57,025 nt of DNA from Chloroflexota bacterium (GTDB lineage: Bacteria; Chloroflexota; Anaerolineae; Anaerolineales; Villigracilaceae). The notes under the pieces are model-generated. The model saw nothing but the letters and a program-made list of their open reading frames with translations, made no database searches and had not been told where the DNA came from. Made by a program: the position numbers and the translations under genes. The stretch covers positions 1 through 57,025 of the forward strand of contig JACRPQ010000019.1 of assembly GCA_016223135.1 (NCBI GenBank). The letters are read 5' to 3'. Shown here in pieces: positions 49,915-57,025 of the stretch; within the stretch, counting starts at the first letter, position 1, and each line of letters starts with the position of its first letter.

Positions 49915-52900
49915 CCACCAAACAAGACAAATCCCTTACGCGGCGCGACTTTCTGAAAATTTCAGGCGTTACTGGCGCAGCCGCTGCGTTTTTTGGCAGC
50001 CTTCCCGCCGCGCAAAAAGTCATCGCCCGAACCATGCAGGAGAGCGCGGGCAACTTCGAAGCCAAGCCCGAAAATCAACTCTACACCGTTTGTCTGCAAT
50101 GCAACACGGGCTGCGGCATCAAGGTCAAAATCCTGGAAGGACTCGCCGCGAAAATTGACGGCAATCCGTATTCCCCCTGGACGCTCTGGCCCCACCCCGC
50201 CTACGAAACTCCCATCAAAGACATGGCGACCATCGAAGGCGCCATCTGCCCGAAGGGACAGGCAGGCATTCAGACGGCGTATGATCCCTACCGCATCCTC
50301 AGCGTGCTGAAGCGTAAACCCGGCACCAAGCGCGGCGAAAACCAGTGGGTCACCATCCCCTTCGAGCAAGCCATCGAAGAAATCGTCGAAGGCGGCGACC
50401 TGTTCGGCGAAGGGCATGTGGACGGTCTGCGCGCCGTCCGCGCTCTGACCGATCCCGAACTAGCCAAGGAAATGGCTGCCGAAGTGACCAAGATTTGGGA
50501 CGAGAAAGACCCGGACAAGAAGAAGGCGCTCGTCAAGGAATTCCAGACCAAGTTCAAAGACCATCTCGATGTGTTGATTGACCCCGAACATCCCGATTTC
50601 GGACCCAAGAACAATCAGTTCATGTTCGTATGGGGACGCATGAAGGGCGGGCGCGAAGACGTGGTGGACCGCTTCGTCAAAGAAGCCTACGGCTCCATCA
50701 ACATGAACGGGCATACCACCGTCTGCCAGGGGTCGCTGTACTTCACCGGCAAGGCGATGAGCGCCAAGTGGAACGAGACCAAAGGTTCCTTCGACAGCGG
50801 CGACAAGTTCTACTGGCAGGTGGATACCGCCAACAGCGAATTTGTCATCTACGTCGGCGTGAACCTGTTCGACGCCAACTACGGTCCCCCGCAGCGCGTT
50901 CCCAAAGCCACCGACGCCTACGTCAACGGGCGCAAATTCGCGGTGGTTGACCCGCGCCTCTCGAAACTCGCCGCCCGCGCCTGGAAGTGGGTTCCCATCA
51001 AACCCGGCGGCGATTCCGCTTTTGCGCTCGGCATGATTCGCTGGATGCTCGAAAACGAGAAGTACAACGCGGCGTATCTGGCGATTGCCAACGTCGCGGC
51101 GCAGACCGCGGCAGGCGAACCGAACTACACCAACGCCTCCTGGCTGGTCAAAATCAAAGACGGCGTACCCGGCAAACACCTGCGCGCCAGCGAGTTGGGC
51201 TTGCTCACCAAGCAAACCGTTCAGAAAGACGGCAAGGATGTGGATGTGTACGTGGATGCGAACGGCGTGGAGTTCCCCGGCGATACCCCGGTGGCGCTCG
51301 TCGGCGGCGTGCCGACTCCCATCAACGTCCTGAACAAAGAAGCGGCGCCCGTCGTCGGCGACCTGCTCTTCAGCGGCAAAGTCGGCGATTTCGAAGTCAA
51401 GACCGGGCTGCAAATCCTGCTCGAATCGGCGCAAGAGCACACCATTGCCGAGTGGGCGGAACTCGCGGGCGTGAGCGAAAACGACATCCTCGAACTCGCC
51501 GCGGAATTCACCTCGCATGGGCGCAAAGCCGCTGTGGATATTCACCGCGGTCCCTCGCAGCACACCAACGGCTTCTACAATAACAATGCCTGGTACATCG
51601 TCAACCTGCTCATCGGCAACTTCGACTATGCCGGCGGATCCATCAAAGCCAGCACCTACGACCGCAAAGGCTCCAAGAAGGGTCAGCCCTTCCCGGTGAC
51701 CAAGATGTTCGGCGAAGAAGAGATGCACGCCTTCGGTCTGGACATGCTGCGCACCAGGACCACCTACGAGAAGTCCACGCTCTTCGATGGGACGTATCCG
51801 ACCCGCCGCCCGTGGTTCCCGATTGCCACCGATATCTATCAGGAAGACATCCCCTCCATCGGCGACGCTTACCCCTACCCCATCAAGATTTTGATGACCT
51901 ACATGGCGGGGCTGCCCTACACCCTGCCCGGCGGACAGAAAGTCATTGAGATTCTCGCCGACACGAAGAAGATTCCGCTCTTCATCGCCAGCGACATCCT
52001 GATCGGCGAAACCAGCATGTACGCCGACTACCTCTTCCCCGACCTCTCGTTCCTCGAACGCTGGGAGTTTCACGGCTCGCATCCCTCCGTGCCGTGGAAG
52101 GTGGAAAACGTCCGCCAGCCCGTCATCAGCATCCCCGGCTGGCAGACCACCAAAGTCTGGGGCGAAGAAATTCCCTACTCGTGGGAAGCGCTGCTGCTGG
52201 CGATTGCCGAAAAACTGGAACTGCCCGGCTTCGGTCCGAACGGACTGGGCGAAGGCATTCCCTACATCCGCCCCGAAGACTTCTATCTGAAGCAGGTGGC
52301 AGACATCGCCTTTGGCGAAAAGGAAGACGGCTCCGATTCCGTCCCCGAAGCGGACGATGAAGAAGTGCGCATCTTTATGGAAGCGCGGCGGCATCTGCCC
52401 AAGAGCGTCTTCGACCCCGAAAAGTGGAAAGCCGCCGTCGGCAATGACGAAAGCCTGTGGCGCAAGGTCATCTACGTCCTCAACCGTGGCGGACGCTACC
52501 AGGCGTTCGAGAAAGCCTATAAAGGCGCGCAGGTGGCGAACAAATACGGGCGGCTCATCAACCTGTATCAGGAAAAGACCGCAACCCTCATCAACACGAT
52601 GACGGGCAAACCGTTCGTGGGCTACACCAAGTACATCCCGGCGGGTCTTTCCACCACCGGCGAGGAAATTCCGCACGAGGGCTACGACCTGCAACTGATT
52701 ACCTTCAAGCCCATGCCCATCGCCAAGTCGCGCGGCATCAGCAACTACTGGGCGCTGGCGGTCATGCCCGAAGGCTACCTGCTCATCAACAGCCGGGACG
52801 CCGCCAAACTGGGCATCCGCGACGGCGACAAGGTACGCATCTCGTCTGCCAGCAACCCCGAAGGCGCGTATGACCTGCAGAACGGGACAAAGCACCCGAT

Positions 52901-53159
52901 TGAAGGCAAAGCCAAAGTGACCGAAGGCATCCGCCCCGGCGTGGTGGCGTTCCCCTTCAGTTTCGGTCACTGGTCCAGCGGCGCGCAGGACGTGGAAATT
53001 GACGGCAAACTCGTCAAAGGCGACGCCCGCCGTGCTGTGCCGCTGATGGCAAACGGCGCCATGCAACTCGACCCCGTGCTCGGCAACACCGGTCTCAGCG
53101 ACCTGGCTGGCGGCTCGTCGGTGTTCTATGACAGCATGGTGAAGGTGGAGAAAGTGTAA
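49911..53159 (+). CDS. Molybdopterin oxidoreductase catalytic subunit (PsrA/TtrA/ArrA type)
   Basis: The start ATG 49911 overlaps the NrfD stop. The 1082-residue protein has a Tat signal (TRRDFLKISGVTGAAAAFFG), a [4Fe-4S] site with Cys61, Cys64 and Cys68 (CLQCNTGC) plus a Cys in AICPKGQAG, and a likely Mo-binding Cys272 in GHTTVCQGSLYF. It fits the subgroup that reduces polysulfide, tetrathionate or arsenate. The arsenic genes nearby make respiratory arsenate reduction possible, but the sequence does not decide this. Confidence 0.9.
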   Translation: MTTKQDKSLTRRDFLKISGVTGAAAAFFGSLPAAQKVIARTMQESAGNFEAKPENQLYTVCLQCNTGCGIKVKILEGLAAKIDGNPYSPWTLWPHPAYETPIKDMATIEGAICPKGQAGIQTAYDPYRILSVLKRKPGTKRGENQWVTIPFEQAIEEIVEGGDLFGEGHVDGLRAVRALTDPELAKEMAAEVTKIWDEKDPDKKKALVKEFQTKFKDHLDVLIDPEHPDFGPKNNQFMFVWGRMKGGREDVVDRFVKEAYGSINMNGHTTVCQGSLYFTGKAMSAKWNETKGSFDSGDKFYWQVDTANSEFVIYVGVNLFDANYGPPQRVPKATDAYVNGRKFAVVDPRLSKLAARAWKWVPIKPGGDSAFALGMIRWMLENEKYNAAYLAIANVAAQTAAGEPNYTNASWLVKIKDGVPGKHLRASELGLLTKQTVQKDGKDVDVYVDANGVEFPGDTPVALVGGVPTPINVLNKEAAPVVGDLLFSGKVGDFEVKTGLQILLESAQEHTIAEWAELAGVSENDILELAAEFTSHGRKAAVDIHRGPSQHTNGFYNNNAWYIVNLLIGNFDYAGGSIKASTYDRKGSKKGQPFPVTKMFGEEEMHAFGLDMLRTRTTYEKSTLFDGTYPTRRPWFPIATDIYQEDIPSIGDAYPYPIKILMTYMAGLPYTLPGGQKVIEILADTKKIPLFIASDILIGETSMYADYLFPDLSFLERWEFHGSHPSVPWKVENVRQPVISIPGWQTTKVWGEEIPYSWEALLLAIAEKLELPGFGPNGLGEGIPYIRPEDFYLKQVADIAFGEKEDGSDSVPEADDEEVRIFMEARRHLPKSVFDPEKWKAAVGNDESLWRKVIYVLNRGGRYQAFEKAYKGAQVANKYGRLINLYQEKTATLINTMTGKPFVGYTKYIPAGLSTTGEEIPHEGYDLQLITFKPMPIAKSRGISNYWALAVMPEGYLLINSRDAAKLGIRDGDKVRISSASNPEGAYDLQNGTKHPIEGKAKVTEGIRPGVVAFPFSFGHWSSGAQDVEIDGKLVKGDARRAVPLMANGAMQLDPVLGNTGLSDLAGGSSVFYDSMVKVEKV

Positions 53160-53205
53160 AGCCGGTTGTCAGTGAACAGTAATCAGTAAACAGTGGTTAG
53201 AAGAA

Positions 53206-53239
53206 GACTTCCGAGGTCTTGGTGACTTCGGAAGTCTTT
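53206..53239 (+). repeat. REP-like palindrome after the molybdopterin operon
   Basis: AAGACTTCCGAGGTC and GACTTCGGAAGTCTT form an inverted repeat that may also end transcription (TTTTG follows). It resembles the second palindrome inside lysK in style. Confidence 0.75.
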
Positions 53240-53283
53240 TGTTTGGGGGAAGCGGGTTTGGTTGTTGGAGTAAAATTAGCCCG

Positions 53284-53931
53284 ATGAACCCTCAGGTCAA
53301 GTCCAAACAGCGCGTTGCCGATTATGGCGAAGTGTTCACCAGCGAGAAAATCGTCAACGATATGCTCGATTTGGTGAAGCAGGAAACCGAGCGGATTGAC
53401 TCGCGCTTCCTGGAACCCGCCTGCGGCACGGGGAATTTTCTCATCGAAATTTTGCGCCGCAAGTTGAACGTGGTCGAAAAAAACTACCGCCGCAGTCAGT
53501 TGGAGTTTGAGCGCTATCTTGTGCTGGCGGTCTCTTCTATTTACGGAATTGATATTTTAGAAGATAACGTGCTGGAATGCCGCAAACGCCTGTTTGAACT
53601 GGCGGACGCGCGCTATACCGCCCTGTTTGGCGCGAAGACCAAAGACGCCTGCCGCGCGGCGATGCGTTATATCTTGAGCCGCAACATCGTTCACGGCGAT
53701 GCGCTTTCATTGCAAACCGTTGGCGAACATCCGCAGCCGATTGTCTTTTCCGAATGGTCGCTGGTGAACGGCAGCCTGCTCAAACGGCGTGATTTTGCTT
53801 TTCACGAGATGGTGCAGCAGGCTTCCATGCGTGAATTACCCTTGTTTTCCGATTTGGGCGAGGAAGTCTTCATTCCAGAGCCGGTCAAGGAATACCCGCC
53901 GGTGCATTTTCTGGAGATTGGAGAAGAATAG
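53284..53931 (+). CDS. N6-DNA-methyltransferase-like protein lacking the NPPY motif
   Basis: The start ATG 53284 gives 215 residues; the frame opens at 53239. It has ADYGEVFTSEKIVNDML and the SAM motif I EPACGTGNFLIEILRRK, plus YGIDILEDNVLECRKRL, as in Type I/IIG adenine methylases. No N-P-P-Y/F motif or target-recognition domain follows; the C-terminus (LFSDLGEEVFIPEPVKEYPPVHFLEIG) is unlike a catalytic domain. It may bind SAM and pair with the methylase downstream. It is 1 nt before the DarT-macro gene. Confidence 0.8.
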   Translation: MNPQVKSKQRVADYGEVFTSEKIVNDMLDLVKQETERIDSRFLEPACGTGNFLIEILRRKLNVVEKNYRRSQLEFERYLVLAVSSIYGIDILEDNVLECRKRLFELADARYTALFGAKTKDACRAAMRYILSRNIVHGDALSLQTVGEHPQPIVFSEWSLVNGSLLKRRDFAFHEMVQQASMRELPLFSDLGEEVFIPEPVKEYPPVHFLEIGEE

Positions 53932-53932
53932 C

Positions 53933-55111
53933 ATGTCCAGGCGCATCGTTAAGAATCTCTACTACATCACGCACATCAACAACCTGCCGTCTTTGTTTGA
54001 GCATGGAATTCTTTCCCACCAGCAGGTGACGAAGCGCGGCGTCCCCTTCACGCCCGTCTATAACGCGGAGATTGTCGCTAACCGCGAAACCCGCCTGACT
54101 CCCGACAAAAAAAGCCTGTGGGAATATGCCAATCTGTATTTTCAGCCGCGCAACCCCATGCTTTACAAAGTGTTGAGCGAAACCGATAAAAAAGACGTGG
54201 TGATTTTGGGAATCAAGCAGCAGGTTTTAGACGTCAAGGGCGCGTTCATCGCTTTGGGCAACGCGGCGCACTCGCTCACAGCGCTGGTGGACGTAAAAAC
54301 CGGGCTGAAAGCCATCAGCAGCGAGTATTGGAACATCCTCAACAGCGACTGGTGGAAGACCGAAGACGGCACCAAGCGCAAAATCATGGCGGAATGTCTC
54401 ATCCCGAACAGCGTTCCGCCCGCCGCGATTCATTCCGTCTATGTCGCCAGCCAGGCTGTGGCGGAACGAATCCGCCCCCTGTTGAGCGGACTGCCGTTTC
54501 CCGTTGAAGTGGTTGTGGAACCGCATCTTTTCTTCCAGCCGCGCCGCCACGAGCGGATCACCGACAGGCTGTTTTGGGTAGACGGCGATATGTTCTTTTC
54601 GCAAATGCAAACCCTCACCGTCAGCGTCAATACGGTGGGCGTGATGGGCAAGGGACTGGCTTCGCGCGCCAAATATCAGTTCCCCGATATGTATGTGGTC
54701 TATCAGGACGTGTGCCGCGATAAACGGCTGGCGATGGGAAAGCCCTACCTGTACAAGCGCGAAGCCTCGCTGGACAGCGACCTTGCCGATGAGCCCTTCA
54801 GCCTGCCCAACCTGAACGCCAACAAATGGTTTTTGCTCTTCCCGACCAAAAATCACTGGAAGGAAGCCTCCGACCCCGCCGGAATTGAAAAAGGCTTACA
54901 GTGGCTGTTGGCAAACTATCAAACCGAAGGAATTCAATCGCTGGCTGTTCCCGCCCTGGGCTGCGGGCTAGGCGGTTTGGATTGGAAGGAGATGGGACCG
55001 CTGATGTGCCGTTATTTTTCCAAAATGGAGATTCAAGTCTCCATCTACCTGCCGCAGGAACAGAACATCCCGCCCGAATATTTGACCAGAGCCTTCTTGT
55101 TGGGAAAATAA
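53933..55111 (+). CDS. DarT-type ADP-ribosyltransferase fused to a macro domain (DarTG-like)
   Basis: Residues 1-200 match DarT (DUF4433): YYITHINNLPSLFEHGIL, LYFQPRNPMLYK, and a likely catalytic Glu154 in MAECLIPNSVPP. Residues 215-380 form a macro domain with VNTVGVMGKGLASRAK and VPALGCGLGGLDW. DarT adds ADP-ribose to bases of single-stranded DNA and the macro protein DarG removes it; the two are normally separate genes. Here both are in one 392-residue chain. The gene lies between two methyltransferase-like genes (1 and 3 nt away), so all three are one operon. Confidence 0.88.
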   Translation: MSRRIVKNLYYITHINNLPSLFEHGILSHQQVTKRGVPFTPVYNAEIVANRETRLTPDKKSLWEYANLYFQPRNPMLYKVLSETDKKDVVILGIKQQVLDVKGAFIALGNAAHSLTALVDVKTGLKAISSEYWNILNSDWWKTEDGTKRKIMAECLIPNSVPPAAIHSVYVASQAVAERIRPLLSGLPFPVEVVVEPHLFFQPRRHERITDRLFWVDGDMFFSQMQTLTVSVNTVGVMGKGLASRAKYQFPDMYVVYQDVCRDKRLAMGKPYLYKREASLDSDLADEPFSLPNLNANKWFLLFPTKNHWKEASDPAGIEKGLQWLLANYQTEGIQSLAVPALGCGLGGLDWKEMGPLMCRYFSKMEIQVSIYLPQEQNIPPEYLTRAFLLGK

Positions 55112-55114
55112 CCC

Positions 55115-56677
55115 ATGCTGACCCCCAACTACAACCCCGACGTGCTCTCCTGCCTTGCCAACCTCTCCAGCGACGAAGTCTTCACCCCGCCCGCTCTCGC
55201 CAATCAAATGCTGGACTTGCTCCCGCTCGACCTGTGGCGCGACCCCAACGCAACCTTCCTTGACCCGTGCTGCAAATCGGGCGTCTTTTTGCGCGAGATT
55301 GCCCGCCGCCTGATGAGCGGGCTGGCAGAGCAAATCCCCGACCGGCAGGAGCGCGCCAATCACATCTTCACCCGTCAGATTTTTGGCATTGCCATCACTG
55401 AAATCACCGCTTTGCTGGCGCGGCGCAGCGTCTATTGCTCCAAAAAGGCAAACGGCAAATACTCCGTCTGTACCGCCTTTGATACCGCCGAAGGCAACAT
55501 CATTTTCAACCGCCTGATTCATCAGTGGGAAGGCGAGCGCTGTAAGTTTTGCGGCGCGAGTTTGCACGAATACGACCGCGACGCAAGCCTGGAAAGTCAC
55601 GCCTACCAGTTCATTCATACCGACGACCCGCAGGAGATTTTCAAGATGAAATTCGATGTCATCATCGGCAATCCGCCCTATCAGTTGAGCGATGGGGGGT
55701 TTGGTGTAAGTGCAAAGCCAATATTCCATTACTTTGTTCAGCAAGCAAAAAAATTGAATCCCACTTTTCTTTCAATGATTATCCCGGCACGATGGTATGC
55801 AGGCGGAAAAGGTTTGGATGAGTTTAGAAATGAGATGTTGAATGACCAAAGGATGAAAATTCTGGTTGACTACGAGTCAAGTAAGGACTGCTTTCAAGGT
55901 GTTAATATAGCAGGTGGAATTTGTTATTTCCTGTGGCAAAAAGATTATTCTGGCGATTGTGAAGTTGTAAATGCCAGTCAAATGACGGAAAATCGCCAAA
56001 CCAGACCATTGAATCAGTTTCCAATTTTCATTCGCTCAAATAAAGCAATTTCTATTGTCAAGAAGGTTTTGGCAAACGCAAAAGACACTTGGGACAATCA
56101 TAATTATCCAAGAAACCCTTTTGGTTTTTCCACAAAAGAAAGGGGCAAAAAACAACCATTTAGTGGGTGTGTTTCGTTATTGAGTAGTCAAGGTATTGGC
56201 TATGTTAGCCGAACTGATTGCGTCAAAAATTCTGAGTTGATTGATAAATACAAAATCATTATTGGTCGTCTCGTACCAAGTAATGGGGAATTGGATGTGA
56301 ATCCAGCAGATGGATACCGTGTCATAACAAATACCCAGATTTTGAAGCCCAATCAAATTCACACCGAATCTTATTTGTTGATAGGCGCTTTTGATACATG
56401 GCAAGAAGCAAAGAATTTCGATGATTTTATAAAACTGAAATTTCCAAGATTCTTACTAAGACAGGCTATATCATCTGTAAATGTTACAAAGGAGTGTTTT
56501 AGGTTTGTTCCTTATGAAGATTTTAGAGAAAGTTGGACAGATGAAAAACTCTACAAAAAATATGGCTTGACTGAAGAAGAAATTGCATTCATTGAAACTA
56601 CTATTCGTCCTATGCCCACTGACACCGGCGAGACGGCAGACGCCGAAGACCGTAACGGAGAGTTGGGCGATGAGTGA
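55115..56677 (+). CDS. Eco57I-type adenine DNA methyltransferase/restriction subunit
   Basis: The 520-residue protein has DEVFTPPALANQMLDLLP, motif I FLDPCCKSGVFLREI, a Cys pair CKFCGAS, and motif IV FDVIIGNPPYQLSD. The second half should be the target-recognition domain. The DNA from about 55690 to 56580 is clearly richer in A/T than the first half, which suggests the recognition domain was exchanged. No nuclease domain is evident in the chain. Confidence 0.86.
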   Translation: MLTPNYNPDVLSCLANLSSDEVFTPPALANQMLDLLPLDLWRDPNATFLDPCCKSGVFLREIARRLMSGLAEQIPDRQERANHIFTRQIFGIAITEITALLARRSVYCSKKANGKYSVCTAFDTAEGNIIFNRLIHQWEGERCKFCGASLHEYDRDASLESHAYQFIHTDDPQEIFKMKFDVIIGNPPYQLSDGGFGVSAKPIFHYFVQQAKKLNPTFLSMIIPARWYAGGKGLDEFRNEMLNDQRMKILVDYESSKDCFQGVNIAGGICYFLWQKDYSGDCEVVNASQMTENRQTRPLNQFPIFIRSNKAISIVKKVLANAKDTWDNHNYPRNPFGFSTKERGKKQPFSGCVSLLSSQGIGYVSRTDCVKNSELIDKYKIIIGRLVPSNGELDVNPADGYRVITNTQILKPNQIHTESYLLIGAFDTWQEAKNFDDFIKLKFPRFLLRQAISSVNVTKECFRFVPYEDFRESWTDEKLYKKYGLTEEEIAFIETTIRPMPTDTGETADAEDRNGELGDE

Positions 56678-56743
56678 GTTCTTCCCGCCCCGCCCGGCTT
56701 GCCGTCCATCTGTCATTTCGAAGCCGCGGATTCCCCCTTCCCC

Positions 56744-56885
56744 TGTCATTTCGAGCCTGCGAAGCAGGCGAGAAATCCTGCCCCTCAACGTAAAGATTTC
56801 TCGCTTCGCTCGAAATGACAAGAAAAGCGCTTGAAATGACAAGAAAAAGCACTCGAAATGACAAGAAAAAACGCTCGAAATGACA
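56744..56885 (+). repeat. MITE/REP-like inverted repeat with tandem 21-22-mers
   Basis: TGTCATTTCGAGC (56744-56756) and GCTCGAAATGACA (56808-56820) frame an inverted element; then about four units of CGAAATGACAAGAAAAxxGC-type sequence follow in tandem to 56885. A partial extra copy of the left end lies at 56711. Confidence 0.85.
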
Positions 56886-56954
56886 ACTGACCTGCTCTGG
56901 AAAATGTGACCAAGTAAAATGAGAGTCGAGCGCCCTAAAAAGGAGCCAAACTCT

Positions 56955-57025
56955 ATGAACCGAAAAAAGCCCGAACAGATTGTCAAACTCTTGCGGAAAG
57001 CCGAGGAAGCATTGGCGCAAGGCAA
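56955..57025 (+). CDS. IS3-type transposase OrfA (3' partial)
   Basis: The ATG follows AAGGAG. The visible N-terminus MNRKKPEQIVKLLRKAEEAL matches helix-turn-helix OrfA proteins of IS3-family elements. The rest is beyond the window. The left end of the element may begin near 56903 after the tandem repeats. Confidence 0.7.
   Translation, partial: MNRKKPEQIVKLLRKAEEALAQG

Noticed and set aside
50460-53066. Very long minus-strand frame (868 codons) opposite the molybdopterin subunit
   Set aside because: A shadow produced by strong G/C bias at the third codon position; no ribosome binding site or protein family signal, and the plus-strand gene is clear.

Overview
The window looks like a chromosome segment of a Chloroflexota bacterium, most likely class Anaerolineae. 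I infer this from the Thr-Pro repeat linker typical of their surface proteins, the LysW-dependent arginine operon, the many REP-like palindromes, and the rarity of tRNA or phage signals. No taxonomic search was possible.

Region 1 (1-5.6 kb, plus strand): the end of a large Ig-like surface protein, a small anchored protein, a Met-rich exported protein, and an OmpR-type two-component pair whose sensor loop is packed with methionines. Region 2 (5.6-31.8 kb, mostly minus strand): a large copper and redox cluster. It contains two CuA-type cupredoxins (one fused to cytochrome c), a NosR/NapH-like iron-sulfur membrane protein, a PCYCGC lipoprotein, two multicopper oxidases, a CopA copper ATPase, HMA and YHS copper-handling proteins, thioredoxin-fold proteins (TlpA, DsbA), a CcdA homologue, a NarX/NarL-like two-component pair, a beta-propeller lipoprotein, a Rieske protein and an L,D-transpeptidase. 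The genes seem to form one export, detoxification or electron-transfer module in the cell envelope.

Three things stand out in region 2. A DUF1573-like gene is interrupted by an in-frame TGA that fits selenocysteine insertion, with a hairpin 19 nt downstream. Nine promoters share one rigid layout: an 18-nt palindrome (7-2-7 core), then 17-18 nt, then a TGCGCT-like box, then 22 nt, then a -10 hexamer. This points to a single regulon, possibly of the NarL-type regulator encoded inside the cluster. The CcdA homologue appears circularly permuted.

Region 3 (31.8-34.1 kb): an NmrA-like reductase, a TetR regulator and a second NAD(P)-binding protein. Region 4 (34.5-43.6 kb): the arginine operon argG-argH-lysW-lysX-argC-lysZ-lysJ-lysK, preceded by a promoter, a small Arg-rich leader ORF and a terminator that together look like an attenuator. 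Its spacers carry tandem-repeat hairpins, a four-helix S23 gene is inserted antisense, and two palindromic repeats lie in frame inside lysK. Region 5 (43.6-47.7 kb): arsenic genes (ACR3 pump, arsC, arsR, a thioredoxin-like protein, an ArsP-type permease, a second arsR). Region 6 (47.9-53.2 kb): a three-subunit molybdopterin reductase (FeS, NrfD, catalytic). Region 7 (53.3-57.0 kb): a defence-like island with a DarT toxin domain fused to a macro domain, lying between two DNA-methyltransferase-like genes, followed by REP repeats and the start of an IS3-type transposase.
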